Source: Bacteroides sp. (GTDB lineage Bacteria; Bacteroidota; Bacteroidia; Bacteroidales; Bacteroidaceae). From it: a stretch of DNA of 64,000 bases. Position numbers and translations under genes: made by a program. The stretch's first letter is position 1, and each line of letters begins with the position of its first letter. Below, one piece after another: positions 9,792 to 18,155 of the stretch. The stretch lies in NCBI GenBank assembly GCA_022648295.1, contig JALCME010000007.1:97114-161113 (forward strand). The letters run 5' to 3'. The notes beneath the pieces were generated by a model. That model worked only from the letters and a program-made list of their open reading frames with translations. It had not been told where the DNA came from and did not search any database.

Positions 9792-9883
9792 GCTTTGTAT
9801 GCTTCTACAAAAGAGTAACGATAATAACAAATAGATAAACAAATAAGTCAGTAAAACTGACCTTATACTTAAAAATATACATT

Positions 9884-11602
9884 ATGAAGAATTTAAATTA
9901 TTTTATAGCACTAACTTTAAGCACATTACTTCTTTCGTCTTGTGGGTCTGATAAAGATTCCCCTATTCCAGACAATAACCCAGTTATATTTCAAGCTTCC
10001 ATTGGTAATATTACTCGCGCAAGTGGTACTTCGTGGGATAGTGGAGATGCTATTGGTATATATGCATTAAATGCAGGAGAGACTTTTCCAAGCGGTGTAT
10101 ATAACAGCAAAAATAACATCAAATATACCACAACTGGTGATGGCACTTTTACAGCGCAAAGTAATGCCATTTCTTTTCCAGACGAAGGACAATTAAGTTT
10201 TGTAGCTTATTATCCCTATACCGATCCAATCAATAATTATTCATATAGCATCAATGTTTCCAATCAAAGTGATCCTACTGCTATTGACTTACTATATTCT
10301 AATAATGCGACAAGCCTTGGCAAAACAACTTCTGCAGTTAGCTTACAATTTAAGCACATGCTTTCGATGATGAGTTTAAACATATCCATCGGGAACGGTA
10401 TCAGTTCTTTAGATGGAATGACAGCATCGATTAAAGACCTAAAAACATCAGGAACACTTAACTTAGCTGACGGAACCATCTCAGCAGGCACTACAACAGA
10501 ATCCATAACTCCCGTTTTATCAGGAACAACAAATGCAAAAACGCTTACCGCTATTGTATTGCCTAAACAAGATTTTAAAAATGCAACAGTGAGCATAACC
10601 TTGAATGGAAAGACTTACGAATGGAAACCTGAATCACAGGAGTTAGATCCTAGTAAGAAGTACACATATAGTCTTCAGTTGAATTCAAGCGGTTTAACAG
10701 CTATCCAACCGTCAGCTACCATTGTAGATTGGGAAGCTGGAAATACAGGTTCAGGAACAACAGTGCTGACTCCGATTGAACAACCTAAATTTACAACAGA
10801 TAAAACAACCGTTGCTTTACCGGCAAGCGGCTCCCTCACCGATAATATTGCACTGACAACACAAACAGACCAAGCATGGACTACAAGTAGCGATCAAAGT
10901 TGGCTTAGCGTAACAGCAAACGGAACAGGCAGTGGAAATATAACACTAACAGCAGAAGAAAATACCGCAACGACCTCACGTACTGCAACCGTAACGATCA
11001 CCCCGACCGGGTCAACCACTCTTTCTCCTATTACTATTACGGTAACACAGGAAGCTGCATCTTCAACCCCGCCGGCAACACCCGGTTTGTTATTTCCAGG
11101 ATCTGATTTTGAAAATTGGACCACTTTCACAGGCGCTTTAAATAGTTATGGACTAAAAGACGCGGAACAAAGTACAGACGGAGGTCGTAACAGCTCGTCG
11201 GCATTACATATCAATGTAACACCGAGTAGTAATGATTATGTATTCACAGCACTTGTACCAAGTAACTTCTCTGCAGCAGGGAAGACTAAAATCATATTTT
11301 ATATTAAAGGTACAGCTGACGGGAAATCTTTGTCCATGAATGTATACCAAAATGATAACAATAGTAGTGGATATGTAATGTTCAATCTTAGCGATTGCAG
11401 TGGCGATGCCACCATACAGTCAAGTGGTACAAACAGTTATACAGGCTCAATTAATACAAATGGCAATTGGGTGAAAATAACTCTCAATATAGCTGATATA
11501 GCCAGCAATATATCTACAACCGCTGGAAATAATTTATTTGCATTAAAGGTTGGTAAAACAGCTGCATACGATCTGTACGTAGATGATCTTACCATTGAAT
11601 AA
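9884..11602 (+). CDS. Fimbrillin-like lipoprotein with BACON domain and C-terminal jelly-roll-like module
   Basis: Predicted lipoprotein of 572 aa (lipobox LLSSC). Residues about 30-285 are a fimbrillin-like region closely parallel to the N-terminal half of the preceding gene product (SGTSWDSGDAIGIYALN; LSFVAYYPY; LQFKHMLSMM). Residues about 300-390 form a BACON domain (DQAWTTSSDQSWLSV, then the TATVTITPTG strand), a Bacteroides module thought to bind carbohydrate or mucin. The last about 170 residues, starting LLFPGSDFENW and ending DLYVDDLTIE, look like a carbohydrate-binding jelly roll. No enzyme motif is seen. It follows the nuclease gene by 92 bases, a spacer with a small hairpin (GTCAGT-aaa-ACTGAC), and ends in a strong terminator. 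Adhesin or glycan-binding function is inferred. Confidence 0.8.
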   Translation: MKNLNYFIALTLSTLLLSSCGSDKDSPIPDNNPVIFQASIGNITRASGTSWDSGDAIGIYALNAGETFPSGVYNSKNNIKYTTTGDGTFTAQSNAISFPDEGQLSFVAYYPYTDPINNYSYSINVSNQSDPTAIDLLYSNNATSLGKTTSAVSLQFKHMLSMMSLNISIGNGISSLDGMTASIKDLKTSGTLNLADGTISAGTTTESITPVLSGTTNAKTLTAIVLPKQDFKNATVSITLNGKTYEWKPESQELDPSKKYTYSLQLNSSGLTAIQPSATIVDWEAGNTGSGTTVLTPIEQPKFTTDKTTVALPASGSLTDNIALTTQTDQAWTTSSDQSWLSVTANGTGSGNITLTAEENTATTSRTATVTITPTGSTTLSPITITVTQEAASSTPPATPGLLFPGSDFENWTTFTGALNSYGLKDAEQSTDGGRNSSSALHINVTPSSNDYVFTALVPSNFSAAGKTKIIFYIKGTADGKSLSMNVYQNDNNSSGYVMFNLSDCSGDATIQSSGTNSYTGSINTNGNWVKITLNIADIASNISTTAGNNLFALKVGKTAAYDLYVDDLTIE

Positions 11603-11656
11603 TGAAGTCATCTCATTGAGCAGATGAACAATGTTCAAGAGACTTGGAGTTTATAA

Positions 11657-11702
11657 AAAAAATCACTCTTACTATGGTATACTGTAGTAAGAGTGATTTT
11701 TT
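11657..11702. terminator. Bidirectional terminator
   Basis: Perfect 18-bp stem (AAAAAATCACTCTTACTA at 11657-11674 and its complement at 11685-11702) with a 10-base loop and A/T runs on both sides. It separates the BACON gene from the convergent nitroreductase gene and should work in both directions. Confidence 0.92.
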
Positions 11703-11754
11703 ATTTCTATGACTCTTAAGATTACCTCTTCTATTTCATATTAAAGACCATCAC

Positions 11755-12315
11755 TTATTTAATGATAGTTACGGTGCCTTCTTTCAATACCTTTTCTTTA
11801 ACCGGAGGCATAGCTGCGTAGCCCAAAGCTGCACAACCGTACACTTTATGATTTTCGGGTATACCAAAAGAAGTGAGTAACGAACGTACTTCCGGATCAT
11901 CGCAAGTTTGTCCCAATTGATTAATCCAACAAGAACCAATGCCAAGTGACTTGGCTGCTAAGAACATGTTCTCCAAAGCACAAGCGCAATCCATTCCCGC
12001 CCACCATTGCGAAGAGTCATTGGATACAATGACCAAAGTCGGCGCATGGTAATAGCAGCAATAGGTCTTACTTTGACCACGTTCCTGCATACGAGGATCA
12101 TCACTCTTAGCAAAGGCTCCTTTAATTTTCTCATTCAGCTCTTCCAACAACTCTTTATTTTGAATAGCAGTGAAATGCCATGTCTGCATATTCATTCCAC
12201 TGGGAGCATAAGTTGCTACATCCAGTATTTCCCTTAAATCAGTCTCATCCACCTGCTGTCCGGTATATGCACGTACACTACGACGCGACTTAATTGTTTT
12301 TAGAATTTCATTTAT
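11755..12315 (-). CDS. Nitroreductase-family FMN oxidoreductase without a canonical start codon
   Basis: Flavin-dependent NAD(P)H oxidoreductase of the nitroreductase fold. The frame contains SRRSVRAYTGQQVDE, the usual N-terminal FMN-binding region, then APSGMNMQTWHF, CALENMFLAAKSLGIGSCWI and the C-terminal GYAAMPP. The first ATG/GTG/TTG in frame is GTG at 12252, which would remove the RRSVR motif. The open frame continues to a stop at 12331-12333 with no canonical initiator; the homologous start would be the ATA at 12313-12315, preceded by AAAAGG. The gene may use a rare start codon, begin at 12252 as a crippled protein, or be decaying. It lies 73 bases downstream of the restriction-enzyme gene. 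Confidence 0.8.
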   Translation of the reverse strand: MNEILKTIKSRRSVRAYTGQQVDETDLREILDVATYAPSGMNMQTWHFTAIQNKELLEELNEKIKGAFAKSDDPRMQERGQSKTYCCYYHAPTLVIVSNDSSQWWAGMDCACALENMFLAAKSLGIGSCWINQLGQTCDDPEVRSLLTSFGIPENHKVYGCAALGYAAMPPVKEKVLKEGTVTIIK

Positions 12316-12388
12316 TGTAAAATCTACCTTTTATATCCTCTGCTTTATTCCGTTTAGCTATCCATATATCTGGGAGTACGGCAACTTC

Positions 12389-13477
12389 CTACTTCCGAAT
12401 CAATCCCACCTTAACATTCAACTTAAAATAATATATCCCGTTCTCCTTTTCCAGAAAACCATATTTATCCTTATCCACCGATCCCTTCTCAAACCGGGTG
12501 TTTTGGTAAAGGAAATTAGCAAGCACTTCTCTCCGGGATTTATGGTAACAAAGCACCTTGCCATCCTTATCCGTCAAGAACAAACCCTCAACCGCTGAAT
12601 CCGTACCATTATAAATTTTAGCCGGGCGCATACCCAATGCAAGTGCCAACAAGAATTGCTTCATCTTGAACTCATAAAAACCGTGTTTTTGAATCAATTC
12701 ATCTTTGATCTTCAATGGATTCATTTCTTTCATTCTATCAGTCAACTCACTTACTTTTGTAATACCATCAAGATGCATTAACCGAATCATTTCTGCCAAC
12801 ATACGCGGAAAATGTAAATCTATCATTAGCAGATTGGAACGGAACACTTTATCGGCAACATCGGCATATTTCAAAACTCCTCCTAACCGTTCAATCATCA
12901 TCATGCGCTCAGCCACTTCATTAGGAGATTCGGGCAAAGCATTGATTTTGCTAACTGTGGGCGAGGCAAACTTAATCCCGCTTTGCTCCAATTTCAGGTT
13001 AGCCGTACGTCCTCCATCCAGTAAAGGGTTCATCGGACTTAGGCGGCAGCGAACATTAAAACCGCTCATTGGTGCATCAGTGTGCCAGAAAGCAACAGAG
13101 AAATCGGTACGATCTTCCGTCTTAGCCTCCAGATCGTAAATATTCAACGCATCCAGAAAACCTTCAATCGATTGAGGAACTTCAACCATATCCATTCCAG
13201 ACGATGATTTCAACAGATCGAGTAAACAATCGGCTGCTGCGGAAAAATCTTCACGGGCAATACTCATTTCCCCTTTATCCCCCTTAATGCGAACTTGTTC
13301 CTTTTCCACATAGTAACAACGGGTACCATCATGCTCTTCTCTTTTAATAACGGAAATATTCCAAGGATGATCTTCCGGCCTGCCCTGTGCATCACCCGGA
13401 CTGACTTGCCCTTCCGCCAACAATCGGAAGAACGTGTAAAGTTCCCCCAATTCCCTTTTGGTTGCTTCAAATGCCAT
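12389..13477 (-). CDS. HpaII-family restriction endonuclease
   Basis: A 362-aa protein resembling HpaII-type type II restriction enzymes (HpaII cuts CCGG) over its length: the central GFNVRCRLSPMNPLLDGG block (around residue 138) and the C-terminal region with GLFLTDKDGKVLCYH, NFLYQNTRFE and YYFKLNVKVGLI are typical. Where I expect the family's catalytic GFSIKS, this protein has GFNVRC, so a Lys may be replaced by Arg. No DNA methyltransferase is in the window, and CCGG is common here, including inside this gene. It is therefore either protected by an enzyme coded elsewhere, inactive, or of different specificity. A TAnnTTTG element precedes it at 13500-13507. Assignment is from motif memory. 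Confidence 0.75.
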   Translation of the reverse strand: MAFEATKRELGELYTFFRLLAEGQVSPGDAQGRPEDHPWNISVIKREEHDGTRCYYVEKEQVRIKGDKGEMSIAREDFSAAADCLLDLLKSSSGMDMVEVPQSIEGFLDALNIYDLEAKTEDRTDFSVAFWHTDAPMSGFNVRCRLSPMNPLLDGGRTANLKLEQSGIKFASPTVSKINALPESPNEVAERMMMIERLGGVLKYADVADKVFRSNLLMIDLHFPRMLAEMIRLMHLDGITKVSELTDRMKEMNPLKIKDELIQKHGFYEFKMKQFLLALALGMRPAKIYNGTDSAVEGLFLTDKDGKVLCYHKSRREVLANFLYQNTRFEKGSVDKDKYGFLEKENGIYYFKLNVKVGLIRK

Positions 13478-13499
13478 ATCTGTTTTATAATTTATTGGA

Positions 13500-13507
13500 C
13501 AAAGATA
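13500..13507 (-). promoter_or_regulatory. -7 promoter element of the restriction-enzyme gene
   Basis: Minus-strand TATCTTTG matches the Bacteroides -7 consensus exactly, 23 bases before the ATG at 13477. The leader would be very short. Confidence 0.55.
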
Positions 13508-13627
13508 AAAAAACTACTCCATACATGAACGCAGGAATCAAAAAGAAAAGAAAAAGCCCCATCCAATAAACCTTTTCTAAACTGGCGTGTTATTATCACA
13601 ATCTTGAACACTTAATAAAATTTGGTT

Positions 13628-13834
13628 ATGGAAAAGAATGATGAAAAAGTGATCGTAAAGGTGTTCCCTGACGGACCTTACGAAGTAAAAGGCAACTTTA
13701 GTTTTATTGGAAAAGACGGTAAGGAAATTTCCAACAATGGTACAGTTCATTTGTGTCGTTGCGGAGCTTCCAAAAACAAGCCTTATTGTGACGGTTCACA
13801 CCACAAAGTAAACTTTAAAGATGGCGTAGAGTAA
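13628..13834 (+). CDS. CDGSH iron-sulfur domain protein
   Basis: Small cytoplasmic protein of 68 aa with one CDGSH motif that binds a [2Fe-2S] cluster through three Cys and one His: Cys43, Cys45, Cys54 and His58 in HLCRCGASKNKPYCDGSH. The fold is complete. The ATG at 13628 is preferred over the TTG two codons upstream. The role in bacteria is unclear; electron transfer or redox sensing is likely. It stands alone, divergent from the restriction gene and followed by a terminator. Confidence 0.93.
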   Translation: MEKNDEKVIVKVFPDGPYEVKGNFSFIGKDGKEISNNGTVHLCRCGASKNKPYCDGSHHKVNFKDGVE

Positions 13835-13854
13835 TCTCATTCCCAGTAACACAG

Positions 13855-13943
13855 AAAACACTGTATCTTATACAAAAGAAAACTTGCTTCTTCTCACATA
13901 GAGACAGAGACAAGTATTCTAAACTAGTAAGATACAGTGTTTT
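13855..13943. terminator. Bidirectional terminator
   Basis: Perfect 16-bp stem (AAAACACTGTATCTTA at 13855-13870 with its complement at 13928-13943) around a 57-base loop, followed by T residues on the plus strand. It lies between the convergent CDGSH and YigZ genes. Confidence 0.8.
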
Positions 13944-13968
13944 TTATATAGATACGACCACCACGAAA

Positions 13969-14565
13969 TCATTCCCATCGCAACGTCTCCACCTTTTCCA
14001 GTCGAGCTTTCAATTTAGGCATCATTGACTGCCTGATGCGTAACGTCATACGGCAATCCATATCGTAGCTTTGTTCCAATATATCCGGCTCCTCCTCCTT
14101 TACAATTCTCATTACATCATTCATAAAAGGATATTCAAACAAAAAGGTTATGCTCTCGTCTACGGTGCGTTCCACAACCTCAGCAACAGCAATAGCCTCA
14201 GCGGCAGCACTCCTGTAAGCTACAATCAGGCCACTTGTCCCCAACTTAATTCCACCAAAATAGCGAACAACGACAATCAAAATATCCGTTAGTTCATTGG
14301 AATTGATCTGTCCCAGAATAGGCTTACCTGCCGTACCGGATGGTTCTCCGTTATCATTGGCACGGAAGTCTATACGTTCAGCTCCTAACATATAAGCATA
14401 ACACACATGCCGTGCATCATAATACTTTTTTTGATAGGTCTCCAGATAAGCTTTAACCTCATCAACCGTACGTACCGGCAATGCAATAGCAATAAATTTG
14501 CTACGCTTCTCCGTATAAACAGCTTCAGCAGGAGCAACAATTGTCCTATACGTATCTTCACTCAT
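13969..14565 (-). CDS. YigZ/IMPACT family protein
   Basis: A 198-aa protein of the YigZ/IMPACT (UPF0029) family. Conserved parts are KRSKFIAIALPV near the N-terminus, DARHVCYAYMLG, RANDNGEPSGTAGKPIL and DILIVVVRYFGGIKLGTSGL. The eukaryotic relative IMPACT regulates translation; the bacterial function is uncertain. The ATG at 14565 is chosen because the upstream extension is not family-like. Confidence 0.9.
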   Translation of the reverse strand: MSEDTYRTIVAPAEAVYTEKRSKFIAIALPVRTVDEVKAYLETYQKKYYDARHVCYAYMLGAERIDFRANDNGEPSGTAGKPILGQINSNELTDILIVVVRYFGGIKLGTSGLIVAYRSAAAEAIAVAEVVERTVDESITFLFEYPFMNDVMRIVKEEEPDILEQSYDMDCRMTLRIRQSMMPKLKARLEKVETLRWE

Positions 14566-14655
14566 AAATGCAAAGATAGCATATGTGCAGCAATTCAAAG
14601 GTAAGGCAAAAACATTTTTTCAACATAACCCATCAAGTAACAACAAACAAAACAG

Positions 14656-14663
14656 TACATTTG
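14656..14663 (+). promoter_or_regulatory. -7 promoter element of the glycerate kinase gene
   Basis: TACATTTG matches the Bacteroides -7 consensus. The ATG is 134 bases further on, giving a leader that contains a small hairpin near 14738-14762 (TCTTTCTT with AAGAAAGA). Confidence 0.5.
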
Positions 14664-14796
14664 CAATAACCTAATTCATGTTTTACACAATAACATAGAA
14701 AAGTGCAGAAATAGATAACTGGAGCATATAAAATACTCTTTCTTAATTTTAAGAAGAAAGATTTAGCATAAAGCCGGCTATAACGTAACATTAGAA

Positions 14797-15930
14797 ATGA
14801 AGAAAGTAGTTCTCATCATAGACTCTTTTAAAGGATGCCTTACTTCAAGAGAAGCCGAAGAAGCTGCCAAGCAAGGTATACAACAGATATTTCCGGAATG
14901 CGAAATCTGTTGCTTACCCATATCAGACGGAGGAGAAGGTCTCCTGGACGTTCTATTGAGCATTAATAAGGGAAGACTGATTAACATTACAGCCCACGGC
15001 CCTTTAATGGAATTACGTGAAGCTCAATACGGACTATCCCGTGAGAATAAAACTGCATTCATTGAGATGGCTAAGATCAGCGGTTTGCCACTAGTATCGC
15101 CAGAGGAACGAAACCCCATGCTGACTACGACTTTCGGGACGGGAGAACTTATACAGGATGCATTAAACCAGGGATGCCGTAACTTTATCATCGGCATTGG
15201 CGGCAGCGCTACCAATGATGCAGGACTGGGAATGCTACAAGCTTTGGGTCTTCGCCTTTTAAACAGCCAAGGTAACGTGCTCGACATTGCTAGTGGGGAA
15301 ACATTATCGGAAATCGCCAATATAGATACTGATCCTATGCATCCGGCACTCAAAGAGAGCTCTTTTACGGTGGCATGTGATGTACAAAACCCTTTCTTTG
15401 GTCCACAGGGGGCAGCAATGGTCTTTGCTCCACAAAAAGGAGCAACTCCACAGATGATTGAGCAATTGGATAAGGGTTTGCAGCATATAGCTCGGCTCAT
15501 CGAGCAAAAAACAGGAAAAGACATTTCCAATACACCCGGTGCAGGAGCAGCCGGCGGAATGGGTGGTTGTATGCTCGCCTTCCTGCATGCAAAACTAAAA
15601 CCAGGCATACAACTCTTATTAGAAACGATAGATTTCAATCATGTAATCACCAATGCCGACCTGATTATTACCGGAGAAGGTAAAGCAGACCGGCAAACCC
15701 TGATGGGAAAAGTACCGTATGGAGTACTGAAAGAAGCAAAGAAACAAGATATTCCCACCGCTTTAATAGCAGGAATAGTAGAAGACAAACAACTCTTAGC
15801 AAGTGCTGGTTTTAAAGAAGTCTTCTCTATCAACCCTTTCGGTATGTCATTCGAAGATGCCATGCAACCTGATATTGCACGCAACAACATTCAACAAACC
15901 GTGCGTCGTATCTGCCAAAAATATAGTTAA
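14797..15930 (+). CDS. Glycerate kinase
   Basis: Cytoplasmic kinase of the GarK/GlxK family, which phosphorylates D-glycerate to 2-phosphoglycerate and feeds it into lower glycolysis. Family features: DSFKGCLTSREAEEA at residues 9-23, PISDGGEGLLD (about 42), IGIGGSATNDAGLGML (about 133), CDVQNPFFGPQGAA, and TGEGKADRQTLMGK near residue 290. At 377 aa the length is normal. It has a long leader and no operon partner; the EamA gene converges on it. Confidence 0.93.
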   Translation: MKKVVLIIDSFKGCLTSREAEEAAKQGIQQIFPECEICCLPISDGGEGLLDVLLSINKGRLINITAHGPLMELREAQYGLSRENKTAFIEMAKISGLPLVSPEERNPMLTTTFGTGELIQDALNQGCRNFIIGIGGSATNDAGLGMLQALGLRLLNSQGNVLDIASGETLSEIANIDTDPMHPALKESSFTVACDVQNPFFGPQGAAMVFAPQKGATPQMIEQLDKGLQHIARLIEQKTGKDISNTPGAGAAGGMGGCMLAFLHAKLKPGIQLLLETIDFNHVITNADLIITGEGKADRQTLMGKVPYGVLKEAKKQDIPTALIAGIVEDKQLLASAGFKEVFSINPFGMSFEDAMQPDIARNNIQQTVRRICQKYS

Positions 15931-16050
15931 CGCTTCTCTTCAAGAATCAAGTTTCAATCAACATACGGACTTTGTCCCGACTTGGACAATTCCGACTTCA
16001 TAACAAACAATAATGCCTGTAGGCTTACTCAGCAAGATGGCCTATAAACA

Positions 16051-16974
16051 TTACTTCCAGAGTTTCACTCGATTGTGCCATTTGTGGAGCATTTGCTTTT
16101 TCAGAGATTCAGATGCAACAATTAATGTAACCCCTGTCAATATAAAAAGAATACCTATGACAATCCGGAACGTTAATTGTTCCCCAAAGACAAGTACCCC
16201 GAAAAATAAAGCGGTCAGCGGTTCCAATGCACCAAGAATGGCAGCCGGTGTGGAACCAATATAATGAATAGAAAGCGTCATGGTTATCAATGATATGATA
16301 GTCGGAAATAAAGCCAATGAAAGTGCATTTACCCAAAGCAAAGGCGATGGTACAGGTTGCAAGTTCAATCCGAAATTCAATCGCACCACATAGATAGAAA
16401 TACCAAATAACAATACGTAAAAAGTCAGTTTAGGGGCAGGAAAGGTACGTAAGAAAGAATGATTGACTCCTATGATATAAATGGCATATGTTAGCGACGA
16501 CATAAAAACAAAGAGTACCCCCAGTAGACTTAACGGCTTTCCTTCTCCTCCTTTATACAACAATAATATTCCAATAAACGCCAAAGCAATGGAAGCTTGA
16601 GTCAGGAATGAAACCTTTTCATGAAAAAATAGTGCCATGATTATTGCTACCAAGATGGGATATACAAACAAGATAGTAGAAGCAATACCAGCATCCATAT
16701 AATTATAACTTAGAAAAAGAAAGAAAGAAGAAAAGGAAAACATCAATCCCATTACGGTCAACGGAACGATTTCCGCTTTCTTCAGGCCAAAAGGTATGCC
16801 TCGTATTTTCATCAAAACGCCCAGCATGACTATGGCAAAGAAATACCGATAAAATAATACCGAATCCACAGTCATTCCGGTTTGATAAAGCGGAAGCGTA
16901 AACAAAGGGTTCAACCCGTAACTTATGGCTGCGATAGAGCCATAAGCAAATCCCCTGACTTTTCTATTTATCAT
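16051..16974 (-). CDS. EamA/DMT-family transporter
   Basis: Integral inner-membrane protein of 307 aa with about ten hydrophobic helices arranged as two EamA repeats (GFAYGSIAAISYGLNPLF opens the first, GVLFVFMSSLTYAIYIIGV the second). The substrate of this drug/metabolite superfamily member cannot be read from sequence. It starts 7 bases after the flavodoxin-like gene ends, so the two probably form an operon. Confidence 0.9.
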   Translation of the reverse strand: MINRKVRGFAYGSIAAISYGLNPLFTLPLYQTGMTVDSVLFYRYFFAIVMLGVLMKIRGIPFGLKKAEIVPLTVMGLMFSFSSFFLFLSYNYMDAGIASTILFVYPILVAIIMALFFHEKVSFLTQASIALAFIGILLLYKGGEGKPLSLLGVLFVFMSSLTYAIYIIGVNHSFLRTFPAPKLTFYVLLFGISIYVVRLNFGLNLQPVPSPLLWVNALSLALFPTIISLITMTLSIHYIGSTPAAILGALEPLTALFFGVLVFGEQLTFRIVIGILFILTGVTLIVASESLKKQMLHKWHNRVKLWK

Positions 16975-16981
16975 AAAAAGA

Positions 16982-17557
16982 TTATATAAGCCGGTAAGCT
17001 ATTTTCCGGCAACGCGTTTCTTCTCTTTTAGTCAATGCAGGGTGTCTCTTAGTCCCAGCCTTTTCCAGAGTGGCAACCATCTTAAAGCCGCTCCATTTCA
17101 AGATCTCCTTCAATGCTCTCACTACACCTCTTGATTGATTAAAGAAGATATTAAAAGGATACGGAGTCGTACAAGTAGATACCACAACCGCCTTTTTCCC
17201 TTTATGTAGCGGTACCGGAATTTCCCTACTATTTTCTCCCATCATCCCATATACAATGCGATCGAACAACAACTTCAATTGCCCCGGCATGTTTCCCCAG
17301 TAGCAGGGTGCACCGATAACCAATGCATCAGCTTCCACTATTTGCTTGAGCGCACGTTGAGCGTCATCTTCCGGCAAACAACATTGCAGCTTATCACGAC
17401 AACTCATACACCCCATACACGGGTGTATTTCCAAGTCATTCACACGCAACGTACTCACTTCAGCACCGCAAGCCTCGACCTCCTTCCCTATCAAGTCAAG
17501 CATCTTCGAGATATTTCCCTGTTTACGGGGACTGCCATTAATAATCAAAACTTTCAT
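16982..17557 (-). CDS. Flavodoxin-family NAD(P)H reductase
   Basis: FMN-binding oxidoreductase of 191 aa with the flavodoxin-like fold. The N-terminus has VLIINGSPRKQGNISKML for FMN phosphate binding. A Cys-rich segment follows at about residues 48-61 (CMGCMSCRDKLQCC), then GAPCYWGNMPGQLKLLFDR, typical of the iron-sulfur-flavoprotein-like/NADPH-dependent FMN reductase group. The clustered cysteines could hold a cluster or be redox active. Upstream partner of the EamA gene. Confidence 0.88.
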   Translation of the reverse strand: MKVLIINGSPRKQGNISKMLDLIGKEVEACGAEVSTLRVNDLEIHPCMGCMSCRDKLQCCLPEDDAQRALKQIVEADALVIGAPCYWGNMPGQLKLLFDRIVYGMMGENSREIPVPLHKGKKAVVVSTCTTPYPFNIFFNQSRGVVRALKEILKWSGFKMVATLEKAGTKRHPALTKREETRCRKIAYRLI

Positions 17558-17721
17558 AGTGTAAATCTATTTTTTATAGCCAAATATGGCGAGCACGAAA
17601 AACGCTGCAAAGATAATTCTTTATATACAATCTGTTTCTCCCGCCCCCTGTAAATGTTCAATTCATCCGCTATAATGTTCATCACATCTTCTTTTCACTG
17701 GACACGAGCTTAAGAGGCTGC

Positions 17722-17729
17722 TACTTTTG
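17722..17729 (+). promoter_or_regulatory. -7 promoter element of the exporter operon
   Basis: TACTTTTG matches the -7 consensus exactly and lies 17 bases before the first ATG of the DUF2147 gene. It probably drives the DUF2147-TolC-MFP-ABC run. Confidence 0.55.
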
Positions 17730-17745
17730 CAGAAAAAACAAAAAG

Positions 17746-18117
17746 ATGATGAAACAAAAAATTAAGCTCGTACTAGGTTTACTGATGCTAAGCATCAACC
17801 TTATGGCACAAAATCCTGAAAACAATCTCTTGGGACAATGGACGAACGAAAGCCACGACAGGGTATTGCAATTTGTAAAACAGGGAAATACCTACAACGC
17901 AATTATCCGTAAAGCAAAAGATCATAAAATGATTGGGAAAGAACAAATCAGCGGACTAAAGCAGATAGATGAAAATACGTTTAATGACGGTACTCTCTAT
18001 CTGATCAATAAAGGGAAAACAGTCAAATGCTCCGTGAAAATGCTCAATAAGAATTTAATGGAATTGAAAGCATCTTCCGGCTTCTTCTCTAAATCACAAC
18101 AATGGCAAAGAATGTAA
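17746..18117 (+). CDS. Small secreted DUF2147-like protein
   Basis: A 123-aa protein with a signal peptide (cleavage near LMAQ) and a compact beta-rich domain: LLGQWTNESHDRVLQF, then NTYNAIIRKAKD and the C-terminal SGFFSKSQQWQRM, in the style of DUF2147 proteins. Function unknown; periplasmic location inferred. Two ATGs are adjacent and either could be used. It is the first gene of the exporter run and ends 38 bases before tolC, so it may assist that system. Confidence 0.65.
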   Translation: MMKQKIKLVLGLLMLSINLMAQNPENNLLGQWTNESHDRVLQFVKQGNTYNAIIRKAKDHKMIGKEQISGLKQIDENTFNDGTLYLINKGKTVKCSVKMLNKNLMELKASSGFFSKSQQWQRM

Positions 18118-18155
18118 TAGCAGAATTGTAACAACACTACAAAGGATTATTTATT

